NCBI GenBank assembly: GCA_045863555.1
Contig: BTUU01000007.1
Coordinates: forward strand, 186,001-250,000
Direction: 5' to 3'
DNA from: JACRLV01 sp045863555
GTDB lineage: Bacteria; Planctomycetota; Phycisphaerae; UBA1845; Fen-1342
DNA length: 64,000 bases
Part shown: positions 30,625 through 37,598 of the stretch, one piece after another
How the letters are laid out: every line of letters begins with the position of its first letter
How positions within the stretch are numbered: the stretch's first letter is position 1
The notes under the pieces: model-generated
The model's input: only the letters and a program-made list of their open reading frames with translations
The model's database searches: none
Told to the model about the DNA's origin: nothing
Program-made: the position numbers and the translations under genes

Positions 30625-30660
30625 TGGTCGCCTCCGAACAGTCCTTGAGAGTCTAAAGGG

Positions 30661-31072
30661 GGGAAGAGCGAAGAGCGAAATGATGCACGGGCGGGCGCGT
30701 GACATTCTTGGCGGGCAAAAACGCTCCCGGGCGTGGCGGGCTCCGCGCGACGCGAGCCGTACGCTGCACTTTGCCCCAACGGGGCTCAATAGCCAGAGCC
30801 CGGGGCAACGCCCCGGGACCTGAGTCGCGCAGCACCGAAGCCCTGAAAGGGCGCCCCAACGCAGCCGTTGGAGCGCCCTTTCAGGGCTTTCAATTTCGCT
30901 GATTCGCAACCCAGGGCGTTGCCCTGGGCTGCGGCTAGGCTGCACCGTCGGTGCAAATCAGCCTCGCCAAACGTGCCGCCCGGGTGCGGAGGGGTCCAGT
31001 GTCCGCAAGTACTATCACGCACCGTGCACAGGCGGCCGCCATTGCTCGGTCATTTCGCTCTTCATTCTTCGC
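30661..31072. repeat. Multi-hairpin repeat element filling the 30625-31166 gap
   Basis: No gene is visible here. Five strong hairpins follow one another: GCCCC/GGGGC (30773-30785), CCCGGGGC/GCCCCGGG (30799-30817), a perfect 17-bp stem with AAGCCCTGAAAGGGCGC at 30838-30854 and its complement at 30873-30889, CCCAGGGC/GCCCTGGG (30910-30928) and TGCACC/GGTGCA (30941-30955). Outer arms GCGAAGAGCGAAATGA (to 30683) and TCATTTCGCTCTTC (from 31050) are inverted. This looks like a REP-like or MITE-like planctomycete intergenic element; no transposase is present. Confidence 0.75.
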
Positions 31073-31166
31073 TGCTCGCTCTTCGCGTTTCCTCACTTCG
31101 CTGTCCGATCTTCGCTCCTGGCCGCCGGCCCATTACACTCCGCTTCGTTGCTGACAGGAGTGATCC

Positions 31167-32336
31167 ATGCCCTTCCGCTATGTCGTTCTCGGCGCCGGGC
31201 GCCAGGGTCTGGCGCTTGCCTACGACCTCGCGAAAAACTGCGAGGCCGCCGCGTTGACGCTGGCCGATACCGATGAGTCGGTCGCCCGGGCCGGGCTCGA
31301 ACGCGTGCGAAAGCTCGCGGCCGGCGCGAAGTGTGACTGGCAGGCCGTCCGCTGCGACGCTTCGAACGCCGCCGAAGCCGCGGCCGTGATGCGCGGGGCG
31401 ACCGTTGTCCTGTCCGCCGTCCCCTACCGGTACAATGTCGACCTCACGAAGATCGCCATCGACGTCGGCGCCAGTTTCAACGACCTCGGCGGGAACACCG
31501 ACGTCGTCCGGGCTCAGCTTGGGATGCACGAACGGGCGCGGGCGGCCGGGGTCAGCGTCGTGCCGGATTGCGGCCTCGCCCCCGGGCTGGGGAACATCCT
31601 CGCGGCGTATGGCGTGTCGCGGATGGACTCGCCGCAGCACGCCCACGTGCGCTGTGGCGGCCTGCCGGAGCGGCCCGTCGGCCCGCTCGGGTACAAGCTG
31701 CTGTTCAATTTTCAGGGGCTCATCAACGAATACAGCGGATTTGGCGAATTTCTGCGCGACGGAAGGCCTGCGGCCGTGCCCACGCTGACGGAGCTGGAAG
31801 CGATCGAATTTCCTGCGCCGGTTGGGCGGTGCGAGGCGGCGGTGACGTCGGGCGGAACGAGCACGTGCGCGGAGAGCTTCCTCGGCCGGCTGCAAACGTA
31901 TGACTACAAGACCGTCCGCTATCCCGGCCACTGGGCGATCATCAAGGCGATGTTCGACCTTGGGTGCTTCGAGGAGCGCTTCCGGCTCGCGGGCGGGGCG
32001 ACGATTGAACCGAAGGCCGTGCTGCGGGCCCTCATGGAAGACCGTCTGACGTATCCCGATGTCCGCGACATCACGGTCCTGCGGGCGACGGTCGAGGGCA
32101 CGCATGAGGGCCGGCCGCGGCGGCTCCAGTTTGACGTTTTCGACCGGCACGACGAAGCCACCGGCTTCACCGCGATGGAACGCACGACCGCGTTTCCGAC
32201 GACGCTCGTCGCGCACATGCAGGCGCGCGGGCTGATCGCCGCGGGGGCGCGGCCGCTGGAGAAGTGCATTCCGCTTCAGCAATACATGGATGAGCTTGGC
32301 CGGCATGACATCCGCATCGTCGAGTCGCAGGGATGA
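31167..32336 (+). CDS. Saccharopine-dehydrogenase-like oxidoreductase
   Basis: A 389-residue NAD(P)-dependent oxidoreductase. The Rossmann signature VVLGAGRQGLALAYDLAK is at the N-terminus, LADTDESVARAGLERVR is the second strand with its acidic tip, then VLSAVPYRYNVDLTKIAID and FNDLGGNTDVVRAQ followed by the hinge VVPDCGLAPGLGNILAAYG. This is the Sacchrp_dh_NADP architecture. Members act in lysine metabolism or polyamine synthesis; there is no context here to choose. It starts at ATG 31167 with GACAGGAG upstream, and its stop overlaps the start of the OppC-like gene (ATGA), an unexpected partner. Confidence 0.82.
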   Translation: MPFRYVVLGAGRQGLALAYDLAKNCEAAALTLADTDESVARAGLERVRKLAAGAKCDWQAVRCDASNAAEAAAVMRGATVVLSAVPYRYNVDLTKIAIDVGASFNDLGGNTDVVRAQLGMHERARAAGVSVVPDCGLAPGLGNILAAYGVSRMDSPQHAHVRCGGLPERPVGPLGYKLLFNFQGLINEYSGFGEFLRDGRPAAVPTLTELEAIEFPAPVGRCEAAVTSGGTSTCAESFLGRLQTYDYKTVRYPGHWAIIKAMFDLGCFEERFRLAGGATIEPKAVLRALMEDRLTYPDVRDITVLRATVEGTHEGRPRRLQFDVFDRHDEATGFTAMERTTAFPTTLVAHMQARGLIAAGARPLEKCIPLQQYMDELGRHDIRIVESQG

Positions 32337-33241
32337 CTGCTTCGCGCCTGTTTCGCTCGCACACCGCCGCGACGCTGAGCGCCGCCCTGCTCCTCGTGAT
32401 GCTGCTGGCGTGCTACACGACGCTCGGCTGGACGACGGGGGCGATGCGCGAGCAGAGACTGGACGCGGCCCGAGCTGCACCGACGGCGGCGCACCCGCTC
32501 GGCACGGACGACCTCGGTCGCGACCTGCTTGCCCGCACGCTTTATGGAGGGGCGATCTCGCTCACGCTGGGGCTACTGGCCGCGGGGATCGCGGTGGTGA
32601 TCGGCGTCGCGTATGGGGCGATTTCAGGATTCGTCGGCGGGCGCTGGGATGAACTGCTGATGCGGATCGTCGACGTGCTCTACTCGCTGCCGAGTCTGCT
32701 GCTGCTCATGCTACTGACGGTGAGCGTCGGGGCGGTCGCGGAGACGTTGCCGCTGCGGCCGGGGCCGCATGGCTGGGAGCCGCTGGGGAAGGAGTGGGCC
32801 CGCTTCGTCGTCCTCGCGATCGCGATCGGCGGCGTCGGGTGGCTCACTCTCGCCCGCGTCGTCCGCGGCCAGGTGCTCAGCCTCCGCGAGCAGCCCTTCG
32901 TCGAGGCCGCCCGCGCGCTCGGCCTGCCGACGTGGCGGATCCTCTTCGTCCACATCCTGCCCAACCTCGTCGGCCCGATCGTCGTCTTCGCCACGCTCAC
33001 CGTCCCGCAGGCGATCCTCCAGGAATCGTTTCTAAGCTTCCTGGGCATCGGCGTGCAGCCGCCGCAGGCGACGTGGGGCTCGCTGGCGGCCGAGGGCGTC
33101 CGAGCGATCAACCCGATCCGCTTCGACTGGTGGCTGATCGTGTTCCCCTGCGCGGCGCTGTCGCTGACGCTGCTGGCGCTGAATTTCGTGGGGGACGGGC
33201 TGCGGGATGCGTTTGACGTGCGGGGGCGCGGGCGGGGTTGA
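32333..33241 (+). CDS. Oligopeptide/dipeptide-type ABC transporter permease (OppC/DppC-like)
   Basis: A 302-residue inner-membrane permease of the BPD_transp_1 family, OppC/DppC branch. Signatures are HPLGTDDLGRDLLARTLYGG near the N-terminus, the EAA loop EAARALGLPTWRILFVHILP, and the final SFLGIGVQPPQATWGSL. About six membrane segments. It should pair with a DppB-like permease, two ATPases and a binding protein, none of which is in the window. Translation is coupled to the upstream saccharopine-dehydrogenase-like gene by an ATGA overlap. Confidence 0.93.
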   Translation: MTASRLFRSHTAATLSAALLLVMLLACYTTLGWTTGAMREQRLDAARAAPTAAHPLGTDDLGRDLLARTLYGGAISLTLGLLAAGIAVVIGVAYGAISGFVGGRWDELLMRIVDVLYSLPSLLLLMLLTVSVGAVAETLPLRPGPHGWEPLGKEWARFVVLAIAIGGVGWLTLARVVRGQVLSLREQPFVEAARALGLPTWRILFVHILPNLVGPIVVFATLTVPQAILQESFLSFLGIGVQPPQATWGSLAAEGVRAINPIRFDWWLIVFPCAALSLTLLALNFVGDGLRDAFDVRGRGRG

Positions 33242-33244
33242 GCG

Positions 33245-33778
33245 ATGGCACGGAAGACGTCCATGGGTGGCTGGATCGCGTTGATCCTGTTCGTACTGAT
33301 CCCCATTGGAATTCCCATCACGATCGGGGCGCGGCGGGCGATCATCGCGTGGAACATTTCCCGTCACTTCGAATCCACCACGGGCGTCGTCACCGAAAGT
33401 CGCACTGACGCGCAATTCTGGGAGTCGTTAGATGAGAGCGGCGGAACGACTACGCACGCGCGGTACCTCCCGGACATCCGATTCTGCTATGTGGTCGATG
33501 GTGTCGAGCACCGGACCGGCATCTACGCCCACCCGGCCAGCGTGGCGTCCTCGGTCAGTGTCGATCGGCAACGGGTTGCAGAGATTGTCGCCGGGTACGC
33601 CGTGGGAACCTCACACCCGGCGTGGTATGACCCTCGCGATCCGGCCGTGGCTTACCTGTACCTCGACTCGCCGTGGGGCGGAATCTGGACGATCGGCAAA
33701 ACGCTGATCATCGCGGCGATCATCTATTGCGGCCTGGTGGTCGCGTTGATTCTGATTCGGCGGCAGCGGTCGCGGTGA
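33245..33778 (+). CDS. DUF3592 membrane protein
   Basis: A 177-residue membrane protein with a transmembrane segment at each end (WIALILFVLIPIGIPITIG, residues about 9-27, and IIAAIIYCGLVVALILI, about 154-170) and a soluble central domain. The core contains STTGVVTESRTD, DIRFCYVVDGVEHRTGIYA and AGYAVGTSHPAWYDPRDPAV, the standard DUF3592 motif (YNPxxP-like). Function unknown. It begins three bases after the OppC-like gene stop and is probably in the same operon. Confidence 0.82.
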   Translation: MARKTSMGGWIALILFVLIPIGIPITIGARRAIIAWNISRHFESTTGVVTESRTDAQFWESLDESGGTTTHARYLPDIRFCYVVDGVEHRTGIYAHPASVASSVSVDRQRVAEIVAGYAVGTSHPAWYDPRDPAVAYLYLDSPWGGIWTIGKTLIIAAIIYCGLVVALILIRRQRSR

Positions 33779-33791
33779 CCTCGCAATCGCC

Positions 33792-35357
33792 TCAACGCAC
33801 ATCCCACGGCGGTCCGGAGCTTGGTCGCTCGTCTCCTGCTTCGCGCTCCACCGCGCCGCTTCGGATGTCGATCGTCCCTTCGCCTGTCGCCCGCACGACC
33901 GTGCCACACTCCGGACAGCGACCGCTGACATTGCCCGTCAGATCGTAGCCGCAGGTGCAGAAACCTTTCGCGACCGCCCGCTTTCGAAAGACCAGCAGGT
34001 ACAGAAGCGCCGCCGCGATCACCCAGATCACGCCGATGTAGGCCGCCCCGCGCGTTGCCTGGTCGCGGTAGGCGCCGATGATGAGCCCAAACTCGCCGAG
34101 GACGAACAGCGCGGGTGCGATCGGCCAGCCCATCCGGAGCCAGGTTGCGTCGGAGCGCAGCCGCCGCCGATAGAGAGCGAAGACCGCCAGGCCCGTCAGC
34201 GCGAAGAAAAGCGCATCCACCAGGACGACGCCGGTCGTCAGCCGATCGATCGCATCGCGCCCGGCCGCGAAGAGGAGAACCAGTGCGAGTGCGCCGAGGA
34301 GGGCGATCGACGCGGCCGGCGTGCCGCGGCCGGGGAGCAAGTGTTTGAAGACGGAGAAGAAATTGCCCTCGTGGGCGAGCCGGTGAATCAGGCGCGGGCC
34401 GGAGAGAAGCTGGGCGTTGAGGACGCCGAATGCCGAAATGGACACGCACGCGGCCACGATGCGGGAACCCCACGCCGGCCACGCGGTTGCGACAGCATCC
34501 GCGGCCAGGGCCTTGCTGCTCGCGACGCCGTCGTAGCCGAGCATGCGGAAGTACGCCCAGTTTGCGACCAGGTAGACAACGACCACGACGCCCGTGCCGA
34601 TAAGGATGCCGAGCGGGAGATTTCGTCGGGGCCGGGCCACCTCGCCGGAGATCCAGAGGGCGTGCTGCCAGCCGCCGTAGGAGAAGAGCGCGGGGACAAC
34701 CGCGGAGAAGAGAATCCAGGCGACCGGGTCGGTCGAGGGAGCGGCTGCGGGCTGCGTCGAAACGCCGTTCGCGCCGGCGGCCGGGCCACCGAACAGAGCG
34801 AGAGCGGCGATGACGAGCAGGAGGCCGATCTTGATGATGACCGTGGCGGCCTGGATGCCGGCGCTGCCGCGGACGCCGACGATGTTGGCCGCGACGAGTC
34901 CGGCGATCAGCGCGGCCGCGAGGACCTGCTTGATCCACTCCTCGGTCGAGGAGCCGAGGACGGCGATCGAGAGGTAATCCGCGCATAGGAGCGCGATGAT
35001 CGCCGTCGCGCCGGCCTGCACCGCCGTCGCGTTGCAGAAGACGAAGAGGAAGCCGGCCATCGGACCGTAGGCGTCGCGGAGAACTTCGTACTGTGCGCCG
35101 ACGCCGTGATAGATCGAGCCGAGCGACGCGAAGGTCAGCGCACCGCAGATCGCGATCACGCCCCCCACCGCCCATGCGGCCAGCGCCAACTCCGCGGAAC
35201 CCGCGAGCCGGGCGACCTGCGTCGGGGTGAAGAAAATCCCGATGCCGATGATCGCACCGATCACGATAAACGTTGTCTCGGCGGCGTTCAGACGGCGGAC
35301 GGGCACGTCGACGACGGCGGCGGTCGCGGCGACCGGATCATGGCGAATGTTGGCCAC
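33792..35357 (-). CDS. APC-family amino acid permease with C-terminal zinc ribbon
   Basis: A 521-residue permease of the amino acid/polyamine/organocation superfamily. Signature regions: TTFIVIGAIIGIGIFFTPTQ (first helix with the GxG bend), VGGVIAICGALTFASLGSIY, SYGGWQHALWISGEVARPRR (helix 6 loop, charged P-R-R-N), and the later helices LLFAAGRDAIDRLTTGVV and VLFVLGEFGLIIGAY-type segments, about twelve in all. Unusually, residues about 463-492 contain CTCGYDLTGNVSGRCPECG, a zinc ribbon normally found in unrelated planctomycete membrane proteins. The GTG start at 35357 fits the beginning of the fold. Substrate unknown. Confidence 0.9.
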   Translation of the reverse strand: MANIRHDPVAATAAVVDVPVRRLNAAETTFIVIGAIIGIGIFFTPTQVARLAGSAELALAAWAVGGVIAICGALTFASLGSIYHGVGAQYEVLRDAYGPMAGFLFVFCNATAVQAGATAIIALLCADYLSIAVLGSSTEEWIKQVLAAALIAGLVAANIVGVRGSAGIQAATVIIKIGLLLVIAALALFGGPAAGANGVSTQPAAAPSTDPVAWILFSAVVPALFSYGGWQHALWISGEVARPRRNLPLGILIGTGVVVVVYLVANWAYFRMLGYDGVASSKALAADAVATAWPAWGSRIVAACVSISAFGVLNAQLLSGPRLIHRLAHEGNFFSVFKHLLPGRGTPAASIALLGALALVLLFAAGRDAIDRLTTGVVLVDALFFALTGLAVFALYRRRLRSDATWLRMGWPIAPALFVLGEFGLIIGAYRDQATRGAAYIGVIWVIAAALLYLLVFRKRAVAKGFCTCGYDLTGNVSGRCPECGTVVRATGEGTIDIRSGAVEREAGDERPSSGPPWDVR

Positions 35358-35483
35358 GCAGCTCTCCCGGGATGTCGGCGGAGAGCATCCGAGATTTAGC
35401 GGAAAAACGCAAAAGAGCCGTCGGCCGGGGGCCGAAGGGCGATTGAATGGGCGGTGTGCGACTGTGCGTCAGCGCGAGCAAAA

Positions 35484-35578
35484 CGGAGCTTCGCGCTACG
35501 ATCGGAATTTGGGCGCGGAGTGGAGCTTCGCGCTACGATCGGCATTTGGGCGCAAAGCGGAGCTTTGCACTACGCTCC
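35484..35578. repeat. 37-bp tandem repeat, about 2.6 copies
   Basis: Units begin at 35484, 35521 and 35558, each with GGAGCTTCGCGCTACGATCG then GGCATTTGGGCGC. Units 1 and 2 differ at a few positions; the third is partial and more divergent (GGAGCTTTGCACTACGCTCC). The array lies between the APC permease and the dockerin-tailed gene. There are no spacers, so it is not CRISPR. Confidence 0.75.
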
Positions 35579-35592
35579 CGCACGGGGGCGGA

Positions 35593-36309
35593 TCAGCACG
35601 CAGAACCAAACCGGCCCAGCAGGTTGGCCAAGTCCTGAAGGTCGACGTCGCCATCCGCGTCGCTGTCGCCGTCGCCGCGACCGGCATTCGAGGGCTGACC
35701 GAAGTGGGCGAGCAGGATGGCGAGGTCCTGGAGCCCTACCGCCCCGCTGCCGTCGAGATCGCCGTCGCACGAGGGGGGCGTCGTTTCCAGCACCAGGCGG
35801 TCCCAGCGACCGAAGCTCCCCTCGCCGTCGGCGATAAAACCGACGGCGTACGCGATGTCGCCCTCGGGGCGCTCCAGCCGGAGCGTTTCGTGGAAATCTC
35901 GCAGGAGAGGGGAACTTACGACCTCCGCGACCATCTCGCCCGAGGAGTTGAAGGCCTGCACTCGGCCGATCTCGGGGTCGAAGAAATCTCCGCCGCCGAA
36001 GTCGACCTGGATGGAGTAGACCGTGGCGTGGAAGTCCATGCGGAGCCGGCGGATGTCATTGAAGAACGGGATGTTCACGTGGGCGAAGACGCGATCGCCG
36101 GTCGGGGCCCACTGGTCATTCGCCGCGGTGACGTCGAACAGGGTGTAGATGGCGTTGTTCGTGTCGGCCGTGGAGAGCGAGACTTCCGGGCGGACGGTAT
36201 TCAGAACCGTCCCGTGGGCGAAGTCATCGGGTTCGATCGTTACAGACGCGATAGATGGCGGCAGCGACAGGGCGATGCCGCCGAGGGCACACCATACGCG
36301 AGGGTTCAT
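35593..36309 (-). CDS. Secreted protein with dockerin-like calcium repeats
   Basis: A 238-residue exported protein. N-terminal signal (MNPRVWCALGGIALSLPPSI, cleavage near AS), a beta-sandwich-like domain of about 150 residues (DDFAHGTVLNTVRPEVSLST; FHATVYSIQVDFGGGDFFD; AYAVGFIADGEGSFGRWDRL), then two planctomycete dockerin-like repeats: DLDGSGAVGLQDLAILLAHF and SDADGDVDLQDLANLLGRF, with a terminal Cys. The first domain resembles lectin-like sandwiches but has no firm family. It may be exported to a surface or extracellular assembly. Confidence 0.78.
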   Translation of the reverse strand: MNPRVWCALGGIALSLPPSIASVTIEPDDFAHGTVLNTVRPEVSLSTADTNNAIYTLFDVTAANDQWAPTGDRVFAHVNIPFFNDIRRLRMDFHATVYSIQVDFGGGDFFDPEIGRVQAFNSSGEMVAEVVSSPLLRDFHETLRLERPEGDIAYAVGFIADGEGSFGRWDRLVLETTPPSCDGDLDGSGAVGLQDLAILLAHFGQPSNAGRGDGDSDADGDVDLQDLANLLGRFGSAC

Positions 36310-36428
36310 CCTTCCTGCTCCTCAGGTTCGGTCACGGGATTCGGCTCTGCGGAATATCATAGGCGAAGGGTGTGGGTGGTTGGAATCCGAACCCACATCG
36401 ATGCCTGGCCTGATAACTGGAGATTCGC

Positions 36429-37580
36429 GTGCCTTTGGTCGCTCTTTTCCGCCGCGTGCTTGCGTTCGCAGCGATCGCCGCGTGGGGCCATTCCGCCGCG
36501 GGGCAATCCTCGCGACCCGCTGCCGACTGGCCGATGTTCCGAGGCAATCCGCTCAACACGGGCGTGGCAGCCGGCGAATTGCCTGAAAAGCTCGAAGTTC
36601 TCTGGAAGTTCACCGTCTCGGCGGATGAGGCGTTCGAATCGACGCCCGCGATCGTGGCCGGCGTGGTCTACGTCGGCTGCTCGGACAAACATCTCTACGC
36701 GGTCGATCTGAAGACGGGGAAACCGCGGTGGAAATACGCCGGGAAGGCCGAGATCAAGTCGTCGCCGCTGGTCGCGGGCGGCCGCGTGTTCGTGGGCGAT
36801 GAATCGGGCACGCTGCACTGCGTCGATGCTGGATCCGGAAAGCTGCATTGGACTTTCGCGACGCAGGAGTCGATCGTCTCGTCGCCGCTGCCCTACGACG
36901 CGACGGTCATCTTCGGTTCGTACGACGGGTCGCTCTACTGCCTGAAGCAGAATGATGGTTCGCTGGTCTGGAAGTATGAGACGGCCGACAAGCTCCACGC
37001 AGCGCCCGCCGTCGTGGACAAGCAGGTGCTCATCTCCGGCTGCGACGGCTACGTTCACGTCGTGGCCGCCGCTGACGGAAAGGTCATCCGCAAGGTCGAC
37101 ATTGCGGCGCCGTGCGGGGCAGCGGCAGCCGTGAGCGGGTCGATCGCCGTCGTGGGGACGCAGGGCAACCAGGTGCTGGGCGTTGATTTCGCGGCGGACA
37201 AGCGGCTCTGGACGTTCGAGGACGAGCACCGGCAGTTTCCGTTCATGGCGTCCGCGGCGATCATCGACAAGCTCGCGATCGTCGGGGGGCGGGACAAGGT
37301 GCTGCGCGCGTTCGAGATCGACACGGGCAAGGTCCGCTGGAGCGTGACGGCCAAGGGCCGGTTTGAATCGTCGGCGGTCGTCGTCGGCGATCGGGTCTTT
37401 GCACCGACCGGCGACGGCGTTCTGCTCGCACTGGGTGTCAAGGACGGGCGCGAGCGCTGGCGGTATGACGCGGGCGGAGGATTTGTCGGCTCGCCCGGCG
37501 TTGCAGACGGGCGCCTCGTGATCGGATCGGTTGACGGCGTGCTCTACTGCTTCGGCGCAGCAGACCAGAAGCCCCGCTGA
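36429..37580 (+). CDS. Secreted PQQ-like beta-propeller protein, copy A
   Basis: A 383-residue exported protein. Signal peptide MPLVALFRRVLAFAAIAAWG followed by HSAAGQ; then the planctomycete lead-in ADWPMFRGNPLNTGVA and seven or more repeats of the PQQ-like blade (VVYVGCSDKHLYAVDLKTGK, RVFVGDESGTLHCVDAGSGK, TVIFGSYDGSLYCLKQNDGS, LVIGSVDGVLYCFGAAD). Proteins of this type resemble BamB and are widely expanded in planctomycetes. There is no quinone cofactor evidence, as the Asp/Glu and Cys-Cys ligands of PQQ enzymes are not visible. Probably a periplasmic binding or scaffold protein. A paralogue is at 62086-63345. Confidence 0.85.
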   Translation: MPLVALFRRVLAFAAIAAWGHSAAGQSSRPAADWPMFRGNPLNTGVAAGELPEKLEVLWKFTVSADEAFESTPAIVAGVVYVGCSDKHLYAVDLKTGKPRWKYAGKAEIKSSPLVAGGRVFVGDESGTLHCVDAGSGKLHWTFATQESIVSSPLPYDATVIFGSYDGSLYCLKQNDGSLVWKYETADKLHAAPAVVDKQVLISGCDGYVHVVAAADGKVIRKVDIAAPCGAAAAVSGSIAVVGTQGNQVLGVDFAADKRLWTFEDEHRQFPFMASAAIIDKLAIVGGRDKVLRAFEIDTGKVRWSVTAKGRFESSAVVVGDRVFAPTGDGVLLALGVKDGRERWRYDAGGGFVGSPGVADGRLVIGSVDGVLYCFGAADQKPR

Positions 37581-37598
37581 GCGATTCCGCAGAAGCTG

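Noticed and set aside
30669..30945. N-terminal extension of the cobalamin adenosyltransferase reading through the hairpin element
   Set aside because: The extension is encoded by the repeat and lacks family similarity; ATG at 30624 gives the standard start.
33724..35175. A 483-residue Arg-rich frame overlapping the APC permease on the same strand
   Set aside because: Arg/Ala/Gly-rich with no motif; it is another frame of a confident permease gene with clear membrane helices.
35484..35578. CRISPR array
   Set aside because: Units are contiguous with no spacers, only about 2.6 copies, and no cas gene is in the window.
35227..36711. A 494-residue plus-strand frame through the tandem repeat and the dockerin gene
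   Set aside because: It crosses the intergenic tandem repeat, the dockerin gene in antisense and the start of the PQQ gene, with no recognisable domain.
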